Of a DNA stretch of 64,000 bases, positions 17,653 to 27,128 are shown one piece after another. Every line of letters begins with the position of its first letter. Positions within the stretch are counted from its first letter, which is position 1. The stretch spans positions 1 to 64,000 of the forward strand of contig DCUM01000063.1 of the NCBI GenBank assembly GCA_002327255.1. The letters run 5' to 3'. The position numbers and the translations under genes were made by a program. Below the pieces are notes generated by a model that saw nothing but the letters and a program-made list of their open reading frames with translations, did not search any database and had not been told where the DNA came from. The stretch is from a bacterium UBA2214. GTDB taxonomy: Bacteria > Zhuqueibacterota > Zhuqueibacteria > Residuimicrobiales > Residuimicrobiaceae.

Positions 17653-18369
17653 TCACTGTGCTATAAGGATCACTTCGTCATGACTCATGGCGCCGAACAC
17701 GCCCAGCGCTCCTTGCAGGCGAAACAGCGGCGGCTGATCCTCGGCGACACGCAAATAATCATGGTAATTGGCATCAAGCGCCGCCACCTTCAGAACATAG
17801 ATGTCCGGTTGCGCCAGCAGGAAGGGATAAAAGGTGGTATGCAAAGAGTCGGTGCCGACCTCTGCGGAGAAGCCAAACATATTTCCCCGGACGCTGACCT
17901 GATAGCGCGGCGCGCGCGCTTTGCTTTCCCACGCGATCTCCACGGCCGTATAAGCCGGTACGGGGATGCCGGGTTGTGGCGTCGTGATCCCTGGCGGGTG
18001 CGGAATGGTGCATTCGCCCCGCACCTGCCTGCCATCGGAGAGCACAATCTGCAGCCGGTATTTTTTCCCCGCCATCAACTGCAAGACGTCCGCTGCCTCC
18101 ACATACAAACCATTCACCAGATGGGAAAATGGCACCGCCTGGTTGTCCGATGTGATGGTCACCCTGGCATCGGCGATGCCACGATTTTCAGGAACCACCT
18201 CGGTGACCGGATAGCTCTGTTCGATGTGAATGATTTTTTGCTGATTGTTCAACAGCAAAAGCGCAAAGACATTTATTTCCGGCGCATAGCTGAACTCGGT
18301 CACCTGGGGCGTCTCGGCGCAAGCCACCAGCAGAAGCAGCAGGCCGGTTATGAACCCTCTAAAACGCAA
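17653..18369 (-). CDS. DUF4249-like lipoprotein paired with a TonB-dependent receptor
   Basis: 238-residue protein with a short signal peptide and lipobox (LLLLLVAC-AE), so probably anchored in the outer membrane. The body reads as beta-rich (PEINVFALLLLNNQQ, ADARVTITSDN, VEAADVLQLMAGKKYRLQI) and fits DUF4249, a family usually encoded next to carboxypeptidase-regulatory-like TonB receptors, exactly as here. The likely start is TTG 18369, which has GGAG 6 nt upstream and gives an ideal lipoprotein signal; TTG 18381 is also in frame. The start overlaps the receptor gene by 11 nt. Role: accessory surface lipoprotein for ligand capture (inference). Confidence 0.7.
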   Translation of the reverse strand: MRFRGFITGLLLLLVACAETPQVTEFSYAPEINVFALLLLNNQQKIIHIEQSYPVTEVVPENRGIADARVTITSDNQAVPFSHLVNGLYVEAADVLQLMAGKKYRLQIVLSDGRQVRGECTIPHPPGITTPQPGIPVPAYTAVEIAWESKARAPRYQVSVRGNMFGFSAEVGTDSLHTTFYPFLLAQPDIYVLKVAALDANYHDYLRVAEDQPPLFRLQGALGVFGAMSHDEVILIAQ

Positions 18370-20638
18370 AGTCCACTCCAAGGGTTGGCAGAAAGGGAAA
18401 CATCGTAACGGTTGTCAGACGCGAGGGGTTTGATTCGTGATCCCAATAATAGAAAAAGACATTCTCGCGGTTGAAGAGATTGATGATTTGCAGATAGGGC
18501 ATGATCTGCAGCCCGAACAGCCGCCCTTGCCTGCGAATGCTGATGTCCATGCGATGATAAGCGGGATAACGGGCGCTGTTTTTATCGCCCCAACGGTCGT
18601 ACAGTTCGGAGCGCAACACATTCTGATCCTGGTCCCATTCATAATGCATGTACTTCCCCAGAACCGGCGTATAGGGCAATCCGGAACCAAACGTATACAC
18701 CGCTCCCAACACCCAACCCGGTGCGAAGGCCCAATTGGTAACGCCATAAAAGGCATGACGCCGGTCATGTTTGGGAGGATAGTGTTGTCCATCCCGTGTC
18801 CTCTGCGTCAGACTGTAACTGTATCCCAACCAGCCCTGTAACTTGCCGGCCGATTTCTTCACCAGAATCTCCGCACCATACGCTCTGCCGTCGAGCTCGA
18901 AAAAATCATCGTCCTCATTCGCAAACTCGCCGTTTTCATTCAACTCGAGCAGATGACGGAACGACTTGTGATATCCCTCCACCGTCATGATCAAATCGGA
19001 GGAGAGCCACCATTCAATGCCTGCAATTACATGGGTCGCGGATTGGGGTTGATAACGCGCCGTAATGGGCAACCACAGATCCATGATCGAAAAATTCTGA
19101 TCCGCACTGGCTACCGTGGCGAGATATTGATAATAGTTGCCCACTGCGGCCTTGAGTGCCACATCAGGACGAAAATGGTATTGCAGTCCCATCCGGGGTG
19201 AAAATTGCCAGCGATCGCCCATGCTAAAGTATTCCATCCGCAACCCCGGACTGATGCGCAACGTCCTGGTCAGCGCCCATTGATCCTGTATGTAGCCGGC
19301 CGCCAGACGAGGTTTTTCCCGGTAGTTGAACAAGGGGTATTGATCCAATGTAAAGGCGTAGGAGAAATCGAGGCTGGAATAACTGCCACCCCATTTTATG
19401 GCGTGGTTCTTCAAGCCCAGATAATGGATATCGGCAGTACCGCTCCAGTCGGTTATGCGATTAGCCAATTCGACCGCTGCCTGAGCGGACGTTTCCAGTT
19501 CGGTCTGCAGGCGATTATCAAAGCGGCTGCGGGTGATCTGGATTTCGCTGAAGAACTCCGGGTGTGCAATCCATCGCCATGAGGCGCTGGTGGTGCGGTT
19601 TCCCCAGACCCAGTTCAGATCAACGCCCACGCTTTCCGCATCGCCTTCTCTTTCAAAGTCCAGGACGTCATCGCCGTAAAAGCCGCTCAGCGTGATCCGG
19701 TGCGCATGTGACAGGTCAAAATGCATCTTGCCCTGGATATCATAAAAATAATAGGGAAACTCGAAATCCGTTCCCTTGAAGAGTTGATCGAAATAGGTGC
19801 GCCGCAGCGCCAGCAGCACCGATCCTCCGGGAATGGGGCCTTCCAAAACGCCTCTTGCAGAAAGCAGACTCACGCCACCGCAACCCTGCCAGGAGTGGCT
19901 GTTGCCATCGCGATTGAGAATGGACAAGACGGAGGAAAGCCGGCCACCATATTCTACCGGAAATCCGCCGCTGTGAAATTCCAGCGTCTTGATGGCATCG
20001 ACGTTGAACGTGCTAAAAACCCCGCCCAGATGAAATGGATTATACACGGTGACGCCGTCCAGCAATACCAGATTCTGGTCGGGCGTACCTCCGCGGACAT
20101 AGAGCTGACTGGAAAAATCGCTCCTGCCGACAACACCGGGCAGCAACTGCACGGTTCGGAACACGTCGGCTTCGGCAAGCGCAGGCGCCGTTTGCAATTG
20201 CCGCAGGGAGAGGCCAATTTGTGAAATCTGGACTTCGCGCTCGAATCGCTCCCGCTCCGCGGTTTTGGTCACACTGCCCATCTCGATGGGCGAACTATGC
20301 AGACGTACCTCTCTGATGACATCTCCCCCGGAGAGGGAGATCTCTTCCTCCCAACTCCCATAACCCAACAACGAAATTTTAATCGTGTAAACGCCATTGG
20401 GAATTTTGGGAATGACAAAATATCCGCGCTGATTGGTGAGGCCGCCGCGGCCACTCTCCTGAAGATAGACATTCGCATAGGGCAAGGGCTCGCCGCTGTC
20501 GGCATCGCGGACGAATCCGCTGAGTGAATTCCATCTCTCCTGGAGAACGGCCGGGTTCGCGCCGGCAAGACAGACCAGGAAGCACAGCAGTCGCGATGGA
20601 TAGCGTCTTTTCATGAGCACTTTTCGTTTCATCATCAT
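18359..20638 (-). CDS. TonB-dependent outer-membrane receptor with N-terminal CarboxypepD_reg-like domain
   Basis: 759-residue precursor: signal peptide (RLLCFLVCLAGANPA), carboxypeptidase regulatory-like beta-sandwich (LSGFVRDADSGEPLPYANV to LLGYGSW), plug domain (RTVQLLPGVVGRSDFSSQLYVRGG, NLVLLDGVTVYNPFH), and a beta-barrel ending in the aromatic C-terminus LGVDFAF. The clear C-terminal Phe supports BAM-dependent outer-membrane insertion. ATG 20638, 20635, 20632 or 20614 could start translation; the gene overlaps the DUF6599-like stop. The ligand is unknown; together with the DUF4249-like lipoprotein it forms a small uptake pair without a SusC length or signature. Confidence 0.92.
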   Translation of the reverse strand: MMMKRKVLMKRRYPSRLLCFLVCLAGANPAVLQERWNSLSGFVRDADSGEPLPYANVYLQESGRGGLTNQRGYFVIPKIPNGVYTIKISLLGYGSWEEEISLSGGDVIREVRLHSSPIEMGSVTKTAERERFEREVQISQIGLSLRQLQTAPALAEADVFRTVQLLPGVVGRSDFSSQLYVRGGTPDQNLVLLDGVTVYNPFHLGGVFSTFNVDAIKTLEFHSGGFPVEYGGRLSSVLSILNRDGNSHSWQGCGGVSLLSARGVLEGPIPGGSVLLALRRTYFDQLFKGTDFEFPYYFYDIQGKMHFDLSHAHRITLSGFYGDDVLDFEREGDAESVGVDLNWVWGNRTTSASWRWIAHPEFFSEIQITRSRFDNRLQTELETSAQAAVELANRITDWSGTADIHYLGLKNHAIKWGGSYSSLDFSYAFTLDQYPLFNYREKPRLAAGYIQDQWALTRTLRISPGLRMEYFSMGDRWQFSPRMGLQYHFRPDVALKAAVGNYYQYLATVASADQNFSIMDLWLPITARYQPQSATHVIAGIEWWLSSDLIMTVEGYHKSFRHLLELNENGEFANEDDDFFELDGRAYGAEILVKKSAGKLQGWLGYSYSLTQRTRDGQHYPPKHDRRHAFYGVTNWAFAPGWVLGAVYTFGSGLPYTPVLGKYMHYEWDQDQNVLRSELYDRWGDKNSARYPAYHRMDISIRRQGRLFGLQIMPYLQIINLFNRENVFFYYWDHESNPSRLTTVTMFPFLPTLGVDFAF

Positions 20639-21519
20639 GGCATGCGTGCAAGCAGGGCGTCACACAAGGCCCTGGAATCAGCCTTGTAGACAAGCCACAC
20701 CTGCGGCCCCTGCCGGCGCCAGGCATAATAGCGCTGGCGATTGTCCTGGAAATATCCCTTTCCCCCGGGATGAACGTTCAGCACTTTCAGCAAATGTGCC
20801 TGTAAAGCTTCTGCCCGCTGCGTTGCGCTGTCGTCATGGGCGTACTGCAGCACCAGGAGTGCGCCCTCCGTATCATCGATGTGATAGATGCCCGATACAG
20901 CGCCACAGAGTCCCGGGCGCAGAGGGTTCTCATCGCCCAGATAGAATTGCCGGTTCAGCGCCTGGGTGCCTTTGATAAAAATCACGGAACGGCGCTGCAG
21001 GCCTGTCGTTGGCAGGCTTTGCAGCAGAAGCGGCGGAGGCGACTGGCGCTTGATCTGATGGCTGATCAATCCGGCAAAATGGTGCATGGTACGACGGGTG
21101 AGGCTGTCGGTGAGATCCGCGAGGATCATGACATAAAAACGATCCTGCCAGAAGATGAGGTGATAATCGAACTGCGTGGCTTCTGCGCCGATGGCGAGCG
21201 CGGGGTGGCGTAAATCGCGGTTGGCAGAATAGATGCCGAAGGCGGCCTCCGGAGTCTGCATGGCATAGATGTCCACCACCAGGCCTTGCTCGCCATGGAT
21301 ATACTCAAGACTCGCCGCCTGTTCCACTCCGTACTCCAGGAACAACTCGGCCCCGCCGTTGATATATTCATGGAGTGTATGAGGTTGATACGGCTTGCAG
21401 GTGCGGATTTGCCACGGGGCAATCGCGGAGGTGGGAGGATAGGGCATGCCGCTGTCGTGCGCATCTTGCGACAAGGCCTGCAGCCAGGAAAACAAAAAAA
21501 TGAGGAAAAATCGTGCCAT
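20635..21519 (-). CDS. DUF6599-like secreted protein
   Basis: 294-residue protein with an N-terminal signal peptide (ARFFLIFLFSWLQALSQ). The hallmark segment LHEYINGGAELFLEYG followed by VDIYAMQTPEAAFGIYSANR matches what I know as DUF6599, a family of unknown function. ATG 21519 is chosen because it starts the signal peptide and GGGAG lies 8 nt upstream; the frame is open further up to a GTG at 21564. It lies between a DUF3108 gene and the TonB receptor, whose start it overlaps. Probable envelope protein, role unknown. Confidence 0.7.
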   Translation of the reverse strand: MARFFLIFLFSWLQALSQDAHDSGMPYPPTSAIAPWQIRTCKPYQPHTLHEYINGGAELFLEYGVEQAASLEYIHGEQGLVVDIYAMQTPEAAFGIYSANRDLRHPALAIGAEATQFDYHLIFWQDRFYVMILADLTDSLTRRTMHHFAGLISHQIKRQSPPPLLLQSLPTTGLQRRSVIFIKGTQALNRQFYLGDENPLRPGLCGAVSGIYHIDDTEGALLVLQYAHDDSATQRAEALQAHLLKVLNVHPGGKGYFQDNRQRYYAWRRQGPQVWLVYKADSRALCDALLARMP

Positions 21520-21646
21520 CCCAATGGCTCCCGATGGTGATCCTGCTGACACGCTACCGTTCACAAGTCTCCGGAGACAACCTGCATACTTGTAATGGCC
21601 CTGTGGCGATGCGCTCCATCAAAACCCCTGGTATAAGAGATACCAT

Positions 21647-22465
21647 TCAGGGATTCGCCGCTGTCCGTGGTTTAATGAAGCTTGTTTTGGACAACTCCAT
21701 GATGACCGAACCCAGGGGCGCTTTGGTGCGCACCTTGACCGGCAGACGCCGGGAATCGCTGCTCACCCAGATCCACATATCGCCCTTTTTTTCGAACGTG
21801 GCGCCCGGGCGCTTGCCAAGCTCCAGCATATAGCATTCAAAATTGCCCGCCGCAACCTTGATTTTTTCCTTTTTTACCACACTGATCCGCAGCGGATAAT
21901 TTTTCTTGTCAATATAATTATCGACATCGATCTTCTGGCCGACCGCGAGATCGAGGGTCCTCACATAATAGATAATGGAGAGCACGTCCTGGCTGTACGG
22001 TGGCACGGCCAGAGTATCCTTGCCTTCGAAGGCGCGCGCATTGACAGGATCAAAGACCGCCTTGCGGTAGGCTTTAAATTTCCCTTCGTTGAGCTTGCGT
22101 TCATATCGCCAGGGGAAAAGTCCCGCCGAGTCGAGCAGACATTCCATATAGTCATCAACGCGATAGATGCCGGAAAAGAAATCATTGGTCCACAGCCGCG
22201 ACACCAGCAGAAAGCAGGGGCGGCCGTCATGCAGTCGTCTTTCCGGAATCGACATGGCGCCCTTGCCGGCACTGAGTTTGCCAAAATGTACATTGTATTC
22301 CAGATATTCACCCGCCACAAACGCGTGGTTCGTCACGGCGCGCAGAAACGGCTTCTGAGCGGCGACGGTCATGGTGGTATCGGTTTGCGCCGGCAAACCG
22401 GCGGCAACCCCTAGCAACACGGCAACAATGGCGGTGACAAATTTTGAGCTATGATATGGTTTCAT
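21647..22465 (-). CDS. DUF3108 periplasmic/outer-membrane protein
   Basis: 272-residue protein with a cleavable signal peptide (VTAIVAVLLGVAAGLPAQ). The region GEYLEYNVHFGKLSAGKG, SGIYRVDDYMECLLDSAGL, and PYSQDVLSIIYYVRTLD is the DUF3108 pattern. These lipocalin-like beta-rich proteins are thought to sit in the periplasm or outer membrane; no activity is established. The start overlaps the GT9 gene by ATGA, so it is translationally coupled. Confidence 0.85.
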   Translation of the reverse strand: MKPYHSSKFVTAIVAVLLGVAAGLPAQTDTTMTVAAQKPFLRAVTNHAFVAGEYLEYNVHFGKLSAGKGAMSIPERRLHDGRPCFLLVSRLWTNDFFSGIYRVDDYMECLLDSAGLFPWRYERKLNEGKFKAYRKAVFDPVNARAFEGKDTLAVPPYSQDVLSIIYYVRTLDLAVGQKIDVDNYIDKKNYPLRISVVKKEKIKVAAGNFECYMLELGKRPGATFEKKGDMWIWVSSDSRRLPVKVRTKAPLGSVIMELSKTSFIKPRTAANP

Positions 22466-23529
22466 GTTCCTGAAAGCGTTTCCTTCACTTTATGATAGAC
22501 GTCTTCAACCCGGATGGCCTCCATACAGGGGCTGTTGTGATTTTTACGGGAATCGCAAGTCGTGTTGCAGGGCGACGGCGGCAAGATCACCGCATCCGGC
22601 TGATGGTAAGGACCCCAGCGCCGCGGGGAACAAGCCGGTAGAGGACAGTACAAACCAACGACTGCAGTTCCCATCGCGACGGCCATATGAAGCGGCCCGG
22701 TGCTGTTTGCGACCAAAAGCCGCGCCTGTTTGAGAAGCGCCAATAATTCCTTGATCTGCAATCGCCCATCCAGGCGAATAATGGGATTTTTCACCATGGC
22801 CGCCATTATGTCAACCAGTTGCATCTCTCTTTTGTTCCCGGTGACGACCACTGCGCAACCCGATTTCTCCTGGATCATATCCGCTAACGCCGCAAAACCG
22901 TGCACCGGCCAATCGCTGGCAGATCCCCCGCTGCCGGGATGGAGCACCACAAAGGGGTCTGAAGCGGACAACCCCATCTCCGCCAGCATGCTCCGCGTCT
23001 TCTCCATCGCGCTTGCCGGAACGCTGAGCGAAAACGAGATCATCTCTTGTGAGATGCCCAGCGGCTGCAACAGATCAAAATTCAAATCGAGCTCGTGGCG
23101 TCCGCTGCTTTTGCGATGCTGGTAAATTCTGCGGTTGAATAACAAGGAATATCCGCGGTAGCCCGTCCCGATGCGAACCGGGATTCGCGCCAGGCGGCAC
23201 GCCAATGCCAGGCGAAAGGTCGGATGCAGAAGAATGGCAATGTCGAAACCATGGCGACGTATCTCGCGAATGAGGCGTATCAAGCCCTTCAAGGAGCGGT
23301 GCTTGCCATCACGGTCGTCGCTCAAAATCAAATCAACGTCCGGATGCCCCTCCACCAGTTCGACGGTATAGGGGCGAAGCAGCACAGCGAGACAGCCCAG
23401 CGGAAAGCGCCGCCGCAACGCGGAAAAAACCGGCGTCGACAAAACAACATCCCCGAGACGGTCGGTTCTGACGACCAGGATGCGCCGGGCCCCTTCCTGT
23501 GGGGATAAATTTGCGGAGGCCGTGTTCAA
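22462..23529 (-). CDS. GT9 heptosyltransferase-like glycosyltransferase
   Basis: 355-residue GT-B enzyme of family GT9, which in Gram-negatives adds heptose to the LPS inner core. N-terminus ILVVRTDRLGDVVLSTPVF is diagnostic; the donor domain has FVVLHPGSGGSASDWP, ARLLVANSTGPLHMAVAMG and VVGLYCPLPACSPRRWG. A Cys-rich tail (CNTTCDSRKNHNSPC) is common in this subgroup. Only TTG 23529 gives a full N-terminus; it overlaps the upstream stop as TTGA. The second GT9 at 24142-25206 suggests two successive core additions. Confidence 0.88.
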   Translation of the reverse strand: MNTASANLSPQEGARRILVVRTDRLGDVVLSTPVFSALRRRFPLGCLAVLLRPYTVELVEGHPDVDLILSDDRDGKHRSLKGLIRLIREIRRHGFDIAILLHPTFRLALACRLARIPVRIGTGYRGYSLLFNRRIYQHRKSSGRHELDLNFDLLQPLGISQEMISFSLSVPASAMEKTRSMLAEMGLSASDPFVVLHPGSGGSASDWPVHGFAALADMIQEKSGCAVVVTGNKREMQLVDIMAAMVKNPIIRLDGRLQIKELLALLKQARLLVANSTGPLHMAVAMGTAVVGLYCPLPACSPRRWGPYHQPDAVILPPSPCNTTCDSRKNHNSPCMEAIRVEDVYHKVKETLSGT

Positions 23530-24164
23530 ATCGATTCCAGTACGGTATTGATCTCCAGGCGCGAAATGCCGCCCTCGCGGAGTATCCGCACCGGAGTCCG
23601 TGTCACGTCGACAACGGTAGACGGGGTGCTGGAAGGCGTTTCCCCGCCATCCACAATCAAATCCAACTGATCCCCAAAAATTTCCGCCACCTGGCGCGCG
23701 GTTGTCGCCGGCGCTTCGCCACTATGATTGGCACTGGTGGAAATGATGGGAAATCCGCAGGTCTTTAACAGGGAGAGGCATATGGAACAGTCCGGGATAC
23801 GAATCGCAATGGTCTGCGAGCGGCGAAAGGCGGAAGATTGCAGGGTCACGGAAGACTTGAAAACCAGGGTGAGTGGCCCCGGCCAGAAATTTTCCATCAG
23901 TTTTTCTGCCGCTTCGGGAATGTCGCTCACCAGATCCCCGATTTGAATCGTATCGGCGGCAATGACGATGAGTGCTTTGCTCTGATCGCGGTTCTTGAGT
24001 TTATAGATGCGTTCCACCGCCGCAGTGGCAAACACATTGGAGCCAATGCCATACACGGTTTCCGTCGGATAACCGATTACACCCTGGTTTTGCAAGACCC
24101 TTGCAGCGCGAAGAATCAGGTCTGTTTCGGGATGTTTGGGATTAATTTTGATGATTTCGCTCAT
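23526..24164 (-). CDS. tsaC: L-threonylcarbamoyladenylate synthase (TsaC/Sua5/YrdC)
   Basis: Makes threonylcarbamoyl-AMP from threonine, bicarbonate and ATP for the t6A37 modification of ANN-decoding tRNAs. The 212-residue protein is one YrdC domain: PTETVYGIGSN, the KxR-type basic patch YKLKNRDQSKALIV, STSANHSGEAP, and DVTRTPVRILREG. It lacks the extra Sua5 C-terminal domain, so it is the TsaC-length form. I start it at ATG 24164 (MSEIIKINPK), which has AAGAAGG just upstream; the open frame continues further up inside the heptosyltransferase gene, with which it overlaps by 23 nt. Its place among LPS genes looks like operon packing rather than pathway. Confidence 0.92.
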   Translation of the reverse strand: MSEIIKINPKHPETDLILRAARVLQNQGVIGYPTETVYGIGSNVFATAAVERIYKLKNRDQSKALIVIAADTIQIGDLVSDIPEAAEKLMENFWPGPLTLVFKSSVTLQSSAFRRSQTIAIRIPDCSICLSLLKTCGFPIISTSANHSGEAPATTARQVAEIFGDQLDLIVDGGETPSSTPSTVVDVTRTPVRILREGGISRLEINTVLESI

Positions 24165-25206
24165 AATCCTTCTTTTGGTTGATGATATTAAGCGTTTCCT
24201 GGTACACTTCATCTACACGCAAGTGTATCATGCAGGCGTGTGTGCCGATCGGACAGCGTTCTCCGCCATGAATGCCACACGGCCGGCAGGGCAATTCGGT
24301 TTCGACCACGACAAAATGGTCGCTGTATGGCGCAAAGCCGAAACCGGGTATGGTGGGTCCAAACAGCGCCACCATCGGCACATTGGCCGCGGATCCCAGG
24401 TGTAAAGGGGCACTGTCGTTGGCCACCAGAGCAGCTGCCCGGCTTAAAAGCCATGCCGCCTGCCTCAGGGTGAGCACGCCGGCGCTGTTGATCACCAGGC
24501 CCGGCACCGCGGCGGCGATGGCTTCGCATAATTCCCGGTCTTGGGAGCCCCCCAGCAATACGATGGCATAGCCGGCGCCACTCAACTTTTTAAGCAGTTT
24601 GTGATAATAGTCCGCGGGCCATCTTTTGGTCTTCCAAACCGATCCCGGTGCCACCGCGATAAATGACATGCCCGCCCTGTCAAGCGGCGCCAACAGGTGC
24701 ACGACGAATTGCTGATCCTGTTCCGTCGCAAAGAGTTCCGGAAGGATTCTTCCGGCCGGACACGCCACACTCGCCAGCAGCGACAAATTGCGATCGATCT
24801 CATGTTGTGACCGAATATATCGCACCCGGTGTGAAAAGAGAAAGGCCCCGGCGCTGTTGCTGAATCCCACACGGACGCGTGCGCCGGAGCACCAGGCGAT
24901 TAACGCGCTGCGCAGAGATCGGTGCGGAACCAGGACCAGGCCGTATTTTTCCCTGCGAACACGAGAACACATGCGAAAAAACCCGCGCCAGCCGGATTGT
25001 GACCCGCGCTTGTCATAGACAAGGACCTCATTCAGCGCGGGATTGTTTTCGACGATGTTTTGGGCGGCCGGAATCACCATGACATGAAGCGTGGCCTCTG
25101 CCGCACAGCGACGCACCGCTCTGATCAGGGGGGTGACCAGCACGACATCTCCGATAAATGCCGTCTGGATGATCAGGATTTTATGATGGGGCAGCTGTCG
25201 GATCAT
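24142..25206 (-). CDS. waaF: LPS heptosyltransferase II-like GT9
   Basis: 354-residue GT9 enzyme closest in pattern to ADP-heptose:LPS heptosyltransferase II. N-terminus KILIIQTAFIGDVVLVTPL; donor site VAPGSVWKTKRWPADYY; the sugar-nucleotide motif ALVANDSAPLHLGSAANVP; then VALFGPTIPGFGFAP and the CRPCGIHGGERCPIGTHAC tail. The protein should act at the cytoplasmic face, extending the lipid A-Kdo core. The gene symbol is tentative because the acceptor sugar may differ in this lineage. Start ATG overlaps the acyltransferase stop by ATGA. Confidence 0.85.
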   Translation of the reverse strand: MIRQLPHHKILIIQTAFIGDVVLVTPLIRAVRRCAAEATLHVMVIPAAQNIVENNPALNEVLVYDKRGSQSGWRGFFRMCSRVRREKYGLVLVPHRSLRSALIAWCSGARVRVGFSNSAGAFLFSHRVRYIRSQHEIDRNLSLLASVACPAGRILPELFATEQDQQFVVHLLAPLDRAGMSFIAVAPGSVWKTKRWPADYYHKLLKKLSGAGYAIVLLGGSQDRELCEAIAAAVPGLVINSAGVLTLRQAAWLLSRAAALVANDSAPLHLGSAANVPMVALFGPTIPGFGFAPYSDHFVVVETELPCRPCGIHGGERCPIGTHACMIHLRVDEVYQETLNIINQKKDYERNHQN

Positions 25207-26111
25207 GGCGACTCTTTTCTGGACGCCAGCGGCGGGCTGGTTTTCCAGCGTTTATGCATCCAAAACCAGTGATCAGGATACGCACGGACCATGCGCTCCA
25301 GGGCACGGGCATGCCGTTGTGTTAATTCATGAAGATTCTCTGCCGTGGCGCCCTGCAGGTCAGCGTGTTCGATCGTTTCCAGATAGACCGTATGAAAACC
25401 CCGTGGATTTCTCACCGTCGCACAAAAAACAAGGGGCGCGCCGGTTTTCAGGGCGAACATCGCAGGACCCGCGGCTGTCGATGACGGCCGCCCCAAAAAA
25501 TCCGCAAAAATGCCCTCTTTGTGTGCGTCCTGATCCGCCAATAAAAGAATGAATTTATTCTCTTTCAAGGCTCGCAACACACCGCGCACCGCCACTCCCG
25601 GGGTGACCAGTTCCATGCCCATGCTGCTACGCGTCGTATGGATGTATTCATTCACCAAAGGATTGCGCTGATCTCTCGCGATCGCCACCAGCGGCCCCCC
25701 ATAACTGGGAATGGAGGCTGCCAGCGTCTCCCAATTGCCAAAATGCGCGCTGAGACAGATGACACCGCGCCCCTGCTGGCGCGCTTTTTGTAACAAATCC
25801 TCCGGAACGAAACGGACGCGTTCTCTGATTCCCCCGGCGCCCAATCGCGGCATCAAAATAAATTCGATGATATTTTGACCAAAATTTCGGTACGTGGCCC
25901 GTGCGATCTGCCGGATCTCTTTGATTCCTTTTTCGGGAAAGGCCCGGGTCAAATTGTCCAACACAACGCGTTTGCGGATGGGCACACAATAGTAAACAAA
26001 TCTTCCCAGGCCCCGGCCAAATCCCAGGGCCCATCGATACGGCAACCACCCGATCATGCCGACCATCGTGCGGGCCAGATAATATTCCAGATAATTCTGA
26101 ATTTTTTTCAT
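25203..26111 (-). CDS. Lipid A acyltransferase, LpxL/HtrB family
   Basis: 302-residue inner-membrane acyltransferase that adds a secondary acyl chain to lipid A or a related precursor. Seen: an N-terminal membrane segment (residues ~10-45, MVGMIGWLPYRWALGFG), the catalytic HxxxxxE as SAHFGNWE, the DQDAHKEGIFADFLGRP segment, and the family end YPDHWFWMHKRWK. It is followed by two heptosyltransferase genes, which supports an LPS role. ATG 26111 is the only good start; 30 nt separate it from the metalloprotease gene upstream. Confidence 0.9.
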   Translation of the reverse strand: MKKIQNYLEYYLARTMVGMIGWLPYRWALGFGRGLGRFVYYCVPIRKRVVLDNLTRAFPEKGIKEIRQIARATYRNFGQNIIEFILMPRLGAGGIRERVRFVPEDLLQKARQQGRGVICLSAHFGNWETLAASIPSYGGPLVAIARDQRNPLVNEYIHTTRSSMGMELVTPGVAVRGVLRALKENKFILLLADQDAHKEGIFADFLGRPSSTAAGPAMFALKTGAPLVFCATVRNPRGFHTVYLETIEHADLQGATAENLHELTQRHARALERMVRAYPDHWFWMHKRWKTSPPLASRKESP

Positions 26112-26141
26112 GGCTAAAGGTAAACAAATATTGGCAATTTT

Positions 26142-27119
26142 TCAATAGCTGTTTGCAGACGATGTATCTTCCTCCGGGGCGTCAGGCGGGTGCTCTTCTA
26201 ACGCTTCGAGCGTTGCCGCGATGGCCTCTTCCGCTTGCCATTGCGCCAGTCTGCGGCGGTTACGGCGGCGCAGAGCGAAAACAGCCAACAGGAACAGCAC
26301 CGGGATGCCCAGCCAGATCAATTCATCGCTCTCCGTCAACCAGTACCACTTTTGCGTCTCTTCAAGGTGGTTCAGCCACTCCTGTTCAAATCCGGACATC
26401 GTGCTGCCGGTGGCCTGCAAAAACAGGGCGTCCATATCTTCGCCGGCCTGATAACCCGCGATGATATGTCTCATGGCATCGATGTCGTAGGTCGCCAACA
26501 GATAGCGCACCGCCGAATAGCTTTGTTGATAGGCCAAATCCGCTGATGAGCGCGCAAATTGCAGGACGTTGTCGATATCCTGCAAAGGAATGAGCGAGCC
26601 GGTCGCCAGGGCTTTTGAAAGGAGCGTCCGGTTTTCCCATTGCAGCTGTTCTGCATAAAAGAGGGCCAATCCTTCGTCGATCCACCGCGGCAATGCGCGT
26701 CCACCGCGCTGCTGGTAAAGAACCAGGTGTATCAACTCGTGCACCAGCGCCTGCCGGAAGGAGGCTTCCGGCCGATCCCATCGTGGCGAACGCACGACCA
26801 TGGTGCGCATCCCGGGAAGGGCAAAAGCATGGGCCCACTCGGGCAAGCCTTGTTCGATGTGCCGGCGAAACGCCAGCCGGGAGGAGGCAATCACCACATG
26901 AACCGTGTCCCGGCAGACGATGCGGAAATCCGCACAGATTTCAATTCGTGCCGTTGCCAGGATGCGCAACGCCTGCCGCGCATGCGTGGAATCAACCGGA
27001 CTGTAATGGATGCAGATGGTGGAATCACAGAGTATTTGACGGGAGATAGCGGGTGATGGCCGGCTCAGTACGGAAGAAAACAGACAAAGAAGAAGAAAAA
27101 CAGAATAGCGATGAATCAT
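26142..27119 (-). CDS. Membrane-anchored gluzincin metalloprotease (peptidase MA-like)
   Basis: 325-residue protein with a signal peptide (SVFLLLCLFSSVLSRPSPA), an extracytoplasmic zinc-protease domain, one C-terminal transmembrane helix (residues ~268-285) and a short cytoplasmic acidic tail. The active site is VHELIHLVLYQQ (HExxH) with the downstream third ligand in WIDEGLALFYAEQ, the arrangement of peptidase MA/gluzincins. Substrate unknown. It lies 9 nt downstream of the small Cys-rich gene, so it belongs to the operon that starts with the pseudo-receiver proteins. Confidence 0.85.
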   Translation of the reverse strand: MIHRYSVFLLLCLFSSVLSRPSPAISRQILCDSTICIHYSPVDSTHARQALRILATARIEICADFRIVCRDTVHVVIASSRLAFRRHIEQGLPEWAHAFALPGMRTMVVRSPRWDRPEASFRQALVHELIHLVLYQQRGGRALPRWIDEGLALFYAEQLQWENRTLLSKALATGSLIPLQDIDNVLQFARSSADLAYQQSYSAVRYLLATYDIDAMRHIIAGYQAGEDMDALFLQATGSTMSGFEQEWLNHLEETQKWYWLTESDELIWLGIPVLFLLAVFALRRRNRRRLAQWQAEEAIAATLEALEEHPPDAPEEDTSSANSY

Positions 27120-27128
27120 CTGAAGTGC